64,000 nucleotides of DNA, from the NCBI RefSeq assembly GCF_000731315.1, contig NZ_HG938353.1, positions 3,472,001-3,536,000 on the forward strand, written 5' to 3'. The position numbers and the translations under genes were made by a program. Origin of the DNA: Neorhizobium galegae bv. orientalis str. HAMBI 540. Lineage in GTDB: Bacteria > Pseudomonadota > Alphaproteobacteria > Rhizobiales > Rhizobiaceae. Position 1 is the stretch's first letter. The number at the start of each line of letters is the position of its first letter. The notes beneath the pieces are model-generated. The model saw only the letters and a program-made list of their open reading frames with translations, made no database searches and was not told the origin of the DNA. Positions 47,556-55,731 of the stretch are shown piece after piece.

Positions 47556-47730
47556 GCCAAACAGACTGCTGAAGGCTCGAACGGGAAAAACGGTCGGGCC
47601 TTCTCCTTTTGGTGAACCTGACATTTCTCATGGCTCGTGGTGTTATTGTGTGCGAGGCGTCCTGTCGGCCTCGATGACTTCCCGTTTTTGTGGACGCCCT
47701 CGCTGTTTGATCGGCGAGGGCTTCTTTTTT
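47556..47730 (+). ncRNA. Candidate small RNA
   Basis: There is a promoter-like pair upstream, three hairpins and a strong intrinsic terminator at the end, all on the plus strand and outside any gene. Hairpin A: GAAGGCTCGA / TCGGGCCTTC (47571-47603) followed by TCCTTTT, itself terminator-like, so a short form of about 55 nt is possible. Hairpin B: CGAGGC / GCCTCG (47653-47673). Hairpin C is the terminator. GGCGTCC (47656-47662) can also pair with GGACGCC (47692-47698), which would break B and C. No family was recognised. Confidence 0.4.
47696..47730 (+). terminator. Intrinsic terminator
   Basis: GCCCTCGC, 10-nt loop, GCGAGGGC, then TTCTTTTTT. A perfect 8-bp stem with T-run for rightward transcription. 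The only annotated rightward gene upstream ends 660 bp away, so it more likely ends the candidate small RNA. Confidence 0.75.
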
Positions 47731-47787
47731 GGCAGCAGCGACTGCGCCCTAGCGGGTGCTGGCTTCGCCACGGGCAGGTCACACCTG

Positions 47788-49128
47788 TCAACGCTCGGTG
47801 AATGCTCTCGACATGCTGTCGACAACCGGCTTGATCAGATAGCTGAAAAAAGTCCTGACTGCGGTTTGAATCATGATTTCCGCAGGCATACCGGGTTGCG
47901 GGGTAAATCCCTTGATGCGGGCGATCTCCTCGGACGAAATGTTGATGCGCGCGACATAGACGTCGTGGTTTGAGAGCCCCGCCTTGCTATCCTCCATTGC
48001 GTCCGCAGAGACATAAAACACTTCGCCCCTCAGGACCGGGGTAGTGCGCTGATTCAAGGCGATAAGGCGGATCGTTGCCTTTTGTCCGACCTTGACGCTG
48101 TCGATCTCGTTGCGCGGCACCTTTGCCTCGATGATCAACGGCACGCCGGCAGGCAGGATCTCCATGATCCCCTTGCCGCTTTCAATGACGCCACCCGTCG
48201 TATGGTAGTAAGTCCGCACGACAGTGCCGGAGACCGGCGCGAGGATCGTCGCCCGGCGCAGCACGTCGTCGGCTTCGCGTGATTGTTCACGCGAAGCATC
48301 ACGTTCGCCTTGGATCGATTGCAAGCGGTCGAGTGCTTCCTCCCGATACGTTTCCTCAGCGCGAGTGATCTCCTGCTGCCCCTTCAGGAGCTCGGCTCCG
48401 GTTTCCGAAACTTCTGCCTCCAGCCTGCCGATCTGCCCCTCCGCATCGGCGATCGCCCGCTCAAGCGCTCTGACCTCGGTTGCGCGCAGCAATCCTTTGG
48501 TCAGCAGGACCCGCTTGGTATCATATTCGTCCTTGAGCAACATGAGCTGCCGCGACATGGCATCGCGATGGCGGGAGTAACCTTCGCTCCGGAACTCCAA
48601 TGCCTTCATATTCTGCCTCAGCAGAGAAAGCTCGGTCGCCAGCTTCATGCGCTGGGCCTTGAAATTGAGCTGTTGCGTGAGGATGATCGCAGAAACATCC
48701 GGGTCATCCCGGAAATCGTTCAGGTATGGCGAAATCATCATGGAGTCGGCGGCCTCGGATTGAGCGGTAAGCCGGGCGGCCGTTGCTTCCAACCTGACGC
48801 GTCTGAGGAAGAATTCCCGTTTCTTGGCCTGCGACGCGGTCTCGTCCAGCCTGATCACCGGCTGGTTTTCGACAACCTGGTCGCCTTCGTTGACCAGCAG
48901 TTCCCTGATGATGCCGCCTTCGAAATGCTGAACGATCTTGTTGCGGCCGGTTGCGACGAAACTGCCCTGGGCGATGACGGCAGCCGCAAGCGGGGCGGTC
49001 GCAGCCCAGGTACCGAAACCGCCAAAGGCTATGGCCGTCAGCGCGAGACCGGCGACCGTCTGTTTCCAGACCGACCGAGGAACCTCCGAGTACCATTCGA
49101 GATCGTGTATCTTCGCAACAGCAGACAT
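47788..49128 (-). CDS. HlyD/PrsE-type membrane fusion protein of a type I secretion system
   Basis: 446 aa from ATG 49128. One N-terminal helix (TVAGLALTAIAFGGFGTWAATAPLAAAV), the lipoyl half VIAQGSFVATGRNKIVQHFEGGIIRELLVNEGDQV, a long coiled coil (about 95-285), then ILAPVSGTVV and the C-terminal EVFYVSADA / GMPAEIMIQT region. It bridges the inner-membrane ABC exporter and an outer-membrane TolC-like channel, which is not in this window. The start lies 10 bp after the ABC gene. Confidence 0.93.
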   Translation of the reverse strand: MSAVAKIHDLEWYSEVPRSVWKQTVAGLALTAIAFGGFGTWAATAPLAAAVIAQGSFVATGRNKIVQHFEGGIIRELLVNEGDQVVENQPVIRLDETASQAKKREFFLRRVRLEATAARLTAQSEAADSMMISPYLNDFRDDPDVSAIILTQQLNFKAQRMKLATELSLLRQNMKALEFRSEGYSRHRDAMSRQLMLLKDEYDTKRVLLTKGLLRATEVRALERAIADAEGQIGRLEAEVSETGAELLKGQQEITRAEETYREEALDRLQSIQGERDASREQSREADDVLRRATILAPVSGTVVRTYYHTTGGVIESGKGIMEILPAGVPLIIEAKVPRNEIDSVKVGQKATIRLIALNQRTTPVLRGEVFYVSADAMEDSKAGLSNHDVYVARINISSEEIARIKGFTPQPGMPAEIMIQTAVRTFFSYLIKPVVDSMSRAFTER

Positions 49129-49138
49129 GCACCAACCC

Positions 49139-51292
49139 CTATAGCAACTGATGGCCGAATGAACCGGTATTGATATCGATGCCACGCGCTTCGATGGCTT
49201 TCAGCACGTCCGCCCGCATTCCGAACAGCGCGACGGTGCCGTTGACCAGCAGCAGGACCTTGTCGACGCTGCTCAGGAGGGCCGGACGTTGCGTGATCGT
49301 CGCGACGGTTATCTTGTGTTCCTTGGCATGCTGAAGTGCGTGGAGCAGCGCCGCATCGCCCGCATTGTCGAGATTGGAATTCGGCTCATCCAGCACCACC
49401 ATCCTTGGATCGCCGAAAAATGCCCGGGCAAGCGCAATACGCTGCTTCTGGCCGCCGGAAAGAGGAGAGCCATCGGCCGCCACCACGGTTTCGTATCCGT
49501 GCGGCAGGCTGGCTATCATTTCATGAACATCGGCGAGCATTGCGGCCCGGTAGATCTGCTCATCATCCGCGTCCATCCGCATCCGGGCGATATTGGACTT
49601 TATCGTGCCGGGAAAAAGCTGCACGTCCTGCGGCAGGTAGCCGATATTTTCGCCGAACTGGCGTTGATCCCAGTTCCTCAGATCCATCAGATCCAATCGG
49701 ACACTGCCCGACGTCGGCAGGATCGATCCAACGAGCATTTTTCCGAGTGTCGTCTTGCCGGCACCGGAATTGCCGATGATCGCCAGGGAATCTCCCGGCT
49801 GCAGGGCAAACGAAACGCCGTTGAGCACGACGCGCTTGGTTCCCTGCGGTACATAAAGGAGGCGCTCGACATCCAGGCGCCCCTCGGGTTTCGGCAGGTT
49901 CAGGCGGTCGAAATTCAATGGCGAGGATTTCAGCAGCGCCGATATGCGCCCGTAGGCCGCGCGGGACTGGCTGTATTGGTTCCATCCTTCGATGGCCCCT
50001 TCGATCGGCGCCAACGCGCGACCCGCAATGATGGAGGCAGCGATCACCATGCCCCCGGTGAGCTGACCTTCGATCGACAGGAAGGCGCCCCAACCGAGCA
50101 TCGCGATCTGCGTCAGAAGGCGGCAGGCCTTCGATATGGCCGCAATGGTGATATTCCGGTCCTGGGCAATGACCTGCGACTTGAGCGACGAAGCCGTGTC
50201 CTTGCCCCAGATCTGCACCGTCTCCGGGATCATGGCGAGCGCATTGATGATCTGCGAATTGCGCGACATCGATTCCAGATGAAGATTGGCCTTCACCTGC
50301 GCCGTATTGGCTTCGGCAAACGGCTCGGCGGTCATCCGCTGGTTGATCTGGGTGAAGGCCAGCAGCATGAGGGCTGTCAGGACCACGATGAAGCCGAGAT
50401 GCGGGTGGATGAGGAAGACCGCCACCACGAAGAGAGGTGCAATCGGCGCGTCGAGAAACGACAGCAAGGTCCTGGAGACGAGGAACGAACGAACCTGCTG
50501 AAGATCGCCCAGCACCTGATATTCGCGGCCATTGCTTTGAAGCGAGGCGCGGGCGGCCGCGCTCAGGATCGGAGCGCCAAGTTGTGCCGCGATTTCCACC
50601 GCCGTCCGCATCAGGATGAAGCGCCGAAGAGCATCGAAGGCCGCCTGCAGGATGACCGCTCCGACGATCACGATCGTCAACATCACCAGCGTGTCGAGAG
50701 AACGGCTGGTCAGCACCCGGTCCGATATCTGGAACAGGTAGGTCGGGATCGCAAGCACGAGGATATTGCTGGCGACGGTGAAAAACATGACGATCGCCAG
50801 GTTCCTCCGCACCGCAGTAACGCCCGCCCGCAGGCTGGCCGAAAAGTCGACCGGCGCGAGGCGCTTGTGAAACGTTCCGTCGCCACCGCGCCCGCCACCG
50901 GTCGTCGGCGGCTTTCCAAAGGGCTTTGCCTCTGTCCGCAATGGCCCGGTGTCGGCATCGATCGTGATCATGCCTTCCGGTCCCTTTGCCTCCGTTGCTT
51001 CGCGCTGCGGAGGCTTCGGCTCGATCTCCGGTTCGATGATCCGGCCATTGGCAGGCATGGCCAGAATATCGGCTCCTGACGAGCCCTCGTTCACGCGCAA
51101 TGAACTCGGTGGTGAGTTCTTGGGTTCCAGCCTGGATATCGTTGCTGAAGAGACTGCGTCACCGGATGACATTTTCAGGCATTCGTCCACGGCGCGCTCC
51201 AATTTTGCATAAAATTCCTCCCCGGCAAGTTGCCGACTTTCATCGTGATCGTGGGCCTGTTCTAGGTCGGCCCTCTTTTGGGCGTCCGACAT
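49139..51292 (-). CDS. Type I secretion ABC transporter (PrtD-like, permease and ATPase)
   Basis: 717 aa from ATG 51292 (GGGGGGAA upstream); ATG 51304 gives four more residues. An acidic, Pro-rich N-terminal extension of about 160 residues has no family match by eye. Then six helices of an ABC exporter (LAIVMFFTVASNILVLAIPTYLFQISDRV onward) and an ATPase domain: Walker A GNSGAGKTT, Q-loop GYLPQDVQLFPGT, signature LSGGQKQR, Walker B MVVLDEPN, switch TITQRP (Gln where His is usual in many ABC proteins, also seen in PrtD types). It energises export of the proteins encoded just upstream. Confidence 0.92.
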   Translation of the reverse strand: MSDAQKRADLEQAHDHDESRQLAGEEFYAKLERAVDECLKMSSGDAVSSATISRLEPKNSPPSSLRVNEGSSGADILAMPANGRIIEPEIEPKPPQREATEAKGPEGMITIDADTGPLRTEAKPFGKPPTTGGGRGGDGTFHKRLAPVDFSASLRAGVTAVRRNLAIVMFFTVASNILVLAIPTYLFQISDRVLTSRSLDTLVMLTIVIVGAVILQAAFDALRRFILMRTAVEIAAQLGAPILSAAARASLQSNGREYQVLGDLQQVRSFLVSRTLLSFLDAPIAPLFVVAVFLIHPHLGFIVVLTALMLLAFTQINQRMTAEPFAEANTAQVKANLHLESMSRNSQIINALAMIPETVQIWGKDTASSLKSQVIAQDRNITIAAISKACRLLTQIAMLGWGAFLSIEGQLTGGMVIAASIIAGRALAPIEGAIEGWNQYSQSRAAYGRISALLKSSPLNFDRLNLPKPEGRLDVERLLYVPQGTKRVVLNGVSFALQPGDSLAIIGNSGAGKTTLGKMLVGSILPTSGSVRLDLMDLRNWDQRQFGENIGYLPQDVQLFPGTIKSNIARMRMDADDEQIYRAAMLADVHEMIASLPHGYETVVAADGSPLSGGQKQRIALARAFFGDPRMVVLDEPNSNLDNAGDAALLHALQHAKEHKITVATITQRPALLSSVDKVLLLVNGTVALFGMRADVLKAIEARGIDINTGSFGHQLL

Positions 51293-51303
51293 GTTTCCCC
51301 CCA

Positions 51304-53307
51304 TTATCCGAGCACATGTTGCAGTCCATCGTTCTGATAGTGGCCGTCATGATCCACAGGCACGCCGAAGCCAGGCTCGGTTGGATCGGCTTCCAGCATC
51401 GAATCGTCGAGAAAAGCCACCGCTTCGTTGACCAGTGCATCGGGATCGTGCGCCGCCCATTCCGGATGGCTTGAAATCAGTCCCGATTGGAAAAGCGTTT
51501 CCTGGGAGTATTGCTCGCCGCCGACATAGGTATGGCCGAGAGAGTCCAGGTCGGCGATCGCGGCATTGTTGATGAGCGTATTTCCCCCGGTCGAGATCGA
51601 CCATGTCGCTTCCGCATGAGGATTGACGGCATTCATCGCCAGGGCGATCTGATCGCTGTCGCCGACAATGCTGGTCTGGCTGATATACTGGATGTTCAGC
51701 ATGTCGCCGCTGATATAAAGAACGCGCAACCCGGCCAATCCCGCAAACGCCGGATCAGTCAGAACGCCGCTGGAGAGATTTCTTCCGCCGCCGGCAAAAT
51801 CGGCGGCCGTGTCCAGGTAGGCGGAAGGCAGCGTGTCGAAACGATCGGCGCCGCCGATATTGTAGATATGGGCCTGGTTCCAGAGCAGGTTTCCGGCGCT
51901 GGAAAACGTGCCCTCGCCGGTCGTTCCGAAACCCGTAACCGCGCCGACAACATCGTTGTCGAACAATATGTTCATCTGGTGGATGATATTGGCGTCGTAA
52001 AGGCTGCCGCCAACCAATATCAGATCGTAGGCATGGCTGAGCTCGTAGATCGAGGTCTGGTTCACGCTCATGTTGTCGCCGCCAATGACCTTGGTAGTGG
52101 CGCCGGAGGACGACAGGATGCCGACGTCATTGTCGGACATGAAGATGTACTGCTCCAGCCAATTGACGATCAGCAGGTCGCCCTGGATCTCCGTGACGAT
52201 CCAGCTTCCGGGATAGCCTCCACTGGCGTGAGAGGAAGCACTCTCGTCCTGCAGTGGGTCGACCCTGTGGAATGTCGCGATGTTGAATATTTCGTCGGGT
52301 GCGCCGTCGTTCGTCCAGCTGCTGATCGCCGAGGTAATGGCGTCGATATCCTGGATGACATTGACCTGGATGATCGTGTTGATCTCGAAATGGTCGCCGA
52401 CGACCGCCGTCACCGTTGCGCCGGTCCAGATATTCTTGAGGACGGCATCGTTGACGGTGGTATTGGCGCCGCCGACCAGTTCGACCGAAGCGTCTACCTG
52501 GACGGAGCCATCCGCAAAGATCTTGGCGTTGGATGGATGAGCATCCTCCTCCGCGTCGACGTCATCTGCATCCTTGTCGAAGGAGTGATAATCCTCCAGC
52601 TTCGGCGCCTCGTCGACGAGCACTCCGTTGACGTAGGTACCTTCGATCGTCGTGGATTGATGGACGAAAGCTTCCATCGGCCCGCCGGAATCGGATGAAA
52701 GGGACTCCAGCTCGCTGGCGACGGACTTGATGATCTCGATAAGGTCTGCCGAGGATTCGGGCATGTCGAGATGGCTGATCGGCGCGTCCGACAAGACCTC
52801 CTGCGCCTTATCCAGCAGCTCGCCGTTGTCAACCAGAGCAGGATTGAACGTGAGGCCGTGCCCCCCCACGCCGAAACTGTCGTTATCGGATAGCGAGGCG
52901 GCCTGAACGATGAAGTTCACCACCGAGCCAAGAGGTTGTATCCCCAATGTGAAGGACTTGCCGCTTGCATAGGACGGATACTCGTGCCGCGGCATCTCAT
53001 GCCGGCCGTAATGCGTCCTGATTTCTACGATGGGAATTGACGGATGGTCATATCGACCCACGAAGTGGGGATGCCAGATGGGCGTGAAAGTGGCGGGAGC
53101 CTTGTAGACCACTGACGGATCGAAGCCGAGCAGCTCGTAAGGCGCCTCGAAATGGGATGGGGCCGCGACAGATGGCGGGATGAATTGTTCGGGCGTGTTG
53201 AGCGAGAAATGGGTGTAATTATCCCGCAGGCGCGCATCCTCGACGTTCGTGTGGAAGAGCCCGATGAAATGAGCGATTTCCTCGGTGATTGTATCCATCA
53301 TCGTCAT
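51304..53307 (-). CDS. Repeat-containing protein, putative T1SS cargo or accessory factor
   Basis: 667 aa, acidic, no signal peptide, few cysteines. I do not recognise a family with a known role. Residues about 280-630 show roughly five to six degenerate repeats with the plan N-(T/S)-x2-N-x-(A/T)-x-I, a hydrophobic strand ending VGG or ISGD, then N-x-I-x-Q-x-x-I and an acidic D-(N/S)-D. Examples: NMSVNQTSIYEL ... LILVGGSLYDANIIHQMNIL; NTLINNAAIADL ... TYVGGEQYSQETLFQSGLI; LRVLYISGDMLNIQYISQTSI. A beta-solenoid is likely. Same-strand position between the glycine-rich gene and the exporter suggests secretion. AAAGG site upstream. Confidence 0.7.
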   Translation of the reverse strand: MTMMDTITEEIAHFIGLFHTNVEDARLRDNYTHFSLNTPEQFIPPSVAAPSHFEAPYELLGFDPSVVYKAPATFTPIWHPHFVGRYDHPSIPIVEIRTHYGRHEMPRHEYPSYASGKSFTLGIQPLGSVVNFIVQAASLSDNDSFGVGGHGLTFNPALVDNGELLDKAQEVLSDAPISHLDMPESSADLIEIIKSVASELESLSSDSGGPMEAFVHQSTTIEGTYVNGVLVDEAPKLEDYHSFDKDADDVDAEEDAHPSNAKIFADGSVQVDASVELVGGANTTVNDAVLKNIWTGATVTAVVGDHFEINTIIQVNVIQDIDAITSAISSWTNDGAPDEIFNIATFHRVDPLQDESASSHASGGYPGSWIVTEIQGDLLIVNWLEQYIFMSDNDVGILSSSGATTKVIGGDNMSVNQTSIYELSHAYDLILVGGSLYDANIIHQMNILFDNDVVGAVTGFGTTGEGTFSSAGNLLWNQAHIYNIGGADRFDTLPSAYLDTAADFAGGGRNLSSGVLTDPAFAGLAGLRVLYISGDMLNIQYISQTSIVGDSDQIALAMNAVNPHAEATWSISTGGNTLINNAAIADLDSLGHTYVGGEQYSQETLFQSGLISSHPEWAAHDPDALVNEAVAFLDDSMLEADPTEPGFGVPVDHDGHYQNDGLQHVLG

Positions 53308-53358
53308 AACCGCTGCCTTTGTATTGGCATGCCTGGACCACAGGTCGTTCGGAATGAG

Positions 53359-53385
53359 GGACTGCGCAGGAGGTCTGCGCAGTCC
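53359..53385 (-). other. Perfect intercistronic stem-loop
   Basis: GGACTGCGCAG and CTGCGCAGTCC form a perfect 11-bp stem with a 5-nt loop between the glycine-rich gene and the repeat-protein gene. There is no T-run in the direction of transcription. In such a place it probably stabilises the upstream mRNA or reduces read-through, so that the first gene is expressed more than the rest. Confidence 0.6.
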
Positions 53386-53426
53386 ACGATGTGAAGGTCT
53401 CTGCCTGGAGCAGGGAAAGTGACGGC

Positions 53427-55097
53427 TTAGAGACTGGTGCCGTCGTGGGTGTCGTCACCCGCTACCGTGCTGGAGAGGTCGCCGCCAACGATCGTCATGT
53501 CGATCGCATTCTGCTGGAGGTTCGCACCCATCACGATTTCCTGGTTGAAGGCATGGGTTTCGATGAAGGCATCGGACGAGGCGGAACTCGTGCCGGTCAC
53601 GAAACCATCGTCACCGTTGTGCGAGCCCCAGACGCCGCCGTCGCCGCCGGCTGCACCGGCACCGGTATAGGCCAAGCCACCCGCGCCACCGGCTGCGCCG
53701 GCTCCACCGGCTGCCCAACCGCCCAGACCATCGCCACCGGTACCATCGGCCCATGCGCCACTCAGTGCCGCACCACCTTCGCCAGCGCCGGACGTAGCGT
53801 CACCGCCGGTAGCGTCACCACTGGCCGCCGCACCGGTTGCCGCTGTGCCGCCGATACCACCACCACCTGCTGCGCCATCGCCACCGAGGCCGGCACCGAG
53901 ACCCGCACCGAAGCCGGCACCGAGACCGGCACCGAGGGCACCGCCGCCATCGCCGCCGTCGCCGGCATCCGAGGCCTCGCCGCCATCACCGCCGTCACCG
54001 CCAGCCGGATCTCCGCCGGCACCGCCGTCGTTTCCGCCACCGTCACCGCCAGGGCCGCCGGCACCGCCATCGCTGTCAGCGAAGATCGGATTGATCAGCC
54101 CGAGGCTACCGCCGACGAGGGTCGTGGCCAGGCCGCCGGTTGAATCCCCGCCGTCGCCGGCGTCGGAAGCATTGCCACCACTCGAGCTGCCGGTATTGCC
54201 GCCCGCAGCGCCATTGCCGCCCGTGCTGTCGCCACCGTTATCGCCATCACCGGCGAATGCGAGGCCTGCGCCAAGACCGAGGCCCAGGCCAAGACCCAGA
54301 CCGAGGCCATCACCGCCGCTGCCGCCGCGGCCGCCAGTGCCGTTGCCGCCATTGGCTTCGCCGGTCTCAGCGTCGCCGCTGTCGCCGTCGCCTCCGTCGG
54401 CATCGCCGCCGTCGCCTTCACCGCCGGCCGCAACGCTTGCAGCGAGGCCACCAAGGCCGATGCCACCGAGTGCAAACCCGCCAAGTGCTGCGCCGCCATT
54501 GCCGCCGTCACCGCCGTCGGCATCCGCATGACTTCCGCCGTCACCGCCGCTTCCTCCGGCGTTGATCCCATCGGAGGCGAGCGCAATGCCGCCCTCGGCA
54601 GTGGCATTCAGCTCGAACGACCCATCGTTGCTGACGGTGGCGCTTTCGAGCTTGTCATTGTCCTGGATGTTGGCGACCTGGCTGAAGACGTTGCCGACAT
54701 CATTGCCTTCACCGTTCAGGGAGTTGTTGAGCAAGTCGTCGATGCGGATGTTGAACATCCCGTCGATGGAACTGTGCTGCATGTCGACATCGGCAAAGTC
54801 GTCATCCGTCGGCGTGTAGCCTTCAAGATCGACACCGACATCGACAGCGACGCCCACGGTAGTCTCGTTGACGTTCTCATTGAGATTGCCGTTGAGGTTC
54901 AGGTTGCCGTTACCGTTCAGGTTCAGATTGCCGTTGCCATTCCAGTTGTCGTTGTCGTTCGTCGACTCGCTCGTCTGGCTCTGGTCGCTGGACTGTTGCT
55001 GCTGCTGTTGTTCCTGCTGTTGCTGTTGCTGCTGCTGTTCCTGGCTGTCCGTCGGATCGTCGACAACAGTGTTGAACGAGTGGCGTTTGTCTACCAT
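53427..55097 (-). CDS. Glycine-rich low-complexity protein (PGRS-like), putative T1SS cargo
   Basis: 556 aa from ATG 55097, where GAGG lies 7-8 nt upstream; ATG 55139 is possible (570 aa). Order: basic start, poly-Gln (about 18-36), Asn/Asp/Ser linker, Asn-Gly-Leu repeats (NGNGNLNLN), an ordered acidic segment (about 80-170, with VDVGVDLEGYTPTDDDFADVDM), then about 330 residues made almost only of Gly, Ala, Asp and Ser (GGDGG, GLGLGLG, GAGLGAG), and an ordered tail FIETHAFNQEIVMGANLQQ. No signal peptide. It resembles PE_PGRS-like or silk-like exported proteins in composition only. First gene of the T1SS unit. Codons follow the strand's GC-rich habit, so it is a true gene, not a shadow. Confidence 0.75.
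   Translation of the reverse strand: MVDKRHSFNTVVDDPTDSQEQQQQQQQQEQQQQQQSSDQSQTSESTNDNDNWNGNGNLNLNGNGNLNLNGNLNENVNETTVGVAVDVGVDLEGYTPTDDDFADVDMQHSSIDGMFNIRIDDLLNNSLNGEGNDVGNVFSQVANIQDNDKLESATVSNDGSFELNATAEGGIALASDGINAGGSGGDGGSHADADGGDGGNGGAALGGFALGGIGLGGLAASVAAGGEGDGGDADGGDGDSGDAETGEANGGNGTGGRGGSGGDGLGLGLGLGLGLGAGLAFAGDGDNGGDSTGGNGAAGGNTGSSSGGNASDAGDGGDSTGGLATTLVGGSLGLINPIFADSDGGAGGPGGDGGGNDGGAGGDPAGGDGGDGGEASDAGDGGDGGGALGAGLGAGFGAGLGAGLGGDGAAGGGGIGGTAATGAAASGDATGGDATSGAGEGGAALSGAWADGTGGDGLGGWAAGGAGAAGGAGGLAYTGAGAAGGDGGVWGSHNGDDGFVTGTSSASSDAFIETHAFNQEIVMGANLQQNAIDMTIVGGDLSSTVAGDDTHDGTSL
54994..55043 (-). repeat. CAG/CAA trinucleotide tract coding poly-Gln
   Basis: About 50 bp of CAG/CAA units interrupted by two GAA or GAG codons in the glycine-rich protein gene. 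Length changes would stay in frame. Confidence 0.85.
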
Positions 55098-55731
55098 CAC
55101 AGTATCCTCTTTGACTGCGACGGCGTGACCACCATTCATCTTCTTGGGGTCTTTGCTCGTCGCTGTTGAAGTGAGTCATTGGCCTCTGGCGAGAGGGCGC
55201 GCGTCAACGCGACCGTTCGCCGGTCTTTCTTTCGTGATGTCTGATTTTTTAGCTCTCCCCTAGTTTCCCGAGAGACCTGGAACGAGCGGCGGCATGGGCC
55301 GCATGCTCGTGACAGCGTGCATCGACGAACGTTCTTCAGCGCTCGTTCTTCAGCTGCTTCGGGATGAGGCACTTTGTCCCGATTGCTCAGAAGAAATAAG
55401 GTAATATTTCGAGCTAGCACAACCTGATGAATACTATATGAGCATAGTTCTATGGGTGAAATGGTCTAACCAAGAAGAGGTAGGCACATCGGCAGTGAAT
55501 GCAGCCTTATGTATGCAGCAACTCGAGTCTCACCGGAGGAAACGCTATCTGATCATGGTTCGTTCGCGGGAAAACGACCTGGAATGCCAAATCCCATCAC
55601 CGATTCGATCTATTCGATAAATCGTTCGGTCTATTCCCACCCTTCCGGTCTTGGTTTACCGTTCTCTAATAAGATCTTCGGAGCACCACTTTGCGTGTAC
55701 TTTCGATCAACGACGAGAGGGGGGTCTATCC
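55098..55731. other. Divergent regulatory region, T1SS unit / LuxR gene
   Basis: 634 bases with no supported gene. It must hold the leftward T1SS promoter and the rightward luxR-type promoter. ACTAT-N6-ATAGT (55433-55448) is a small palindrome in an AT-rich part; the minus strand there also reads TTTCAC-N17-TATAGT, a weak promoter match. CGTTCTTCAG occurs twice nearby. Confidence 0.4.

Larger units (their letters stand above)
47036..47787. other. Structured intergenic region without protein genes
   Basis: 752 bases with no supported CDS. Stem-loop 1 (47228-47260): CTGACCGG / CCGGTCAG plus inner TGCC / GGCA, no T-run. Positions 47370-47520 are very AT-rich. Further hairpins at 47571-47603, 47653-47673 and 47696-47721 belong to the candidate RNA listed separately. 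Confidence 0.55.

Noticed and set aside
47468..47973. Open frames on both strands near the T1SS adaptor end
   Set aside because: They cross the hairpins and terminator, have no family pattern and no ribosome site.
49289..51079. 596-codon plus-strand open frame opposite the ABC transporter
   Set aside because: Low-complexity Arg/His/Asp-rich translation; shadow of the well-supported exporter gene.
53845..54531. Pro/Ser/Ala-rich open frame opposite the glycine-rich gene
   Set aside because: Pro repeats are the complement of Gly codons; the minus-strand frame has the ribosome site, ordered end segments and operon position.
53427..55097. CRISPR-like or satellite repeat reading of the glycine-rich gene
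   Set aside because: Repeats are codon-level and irregular, with one long open frame; no constant repeat and spacer units.
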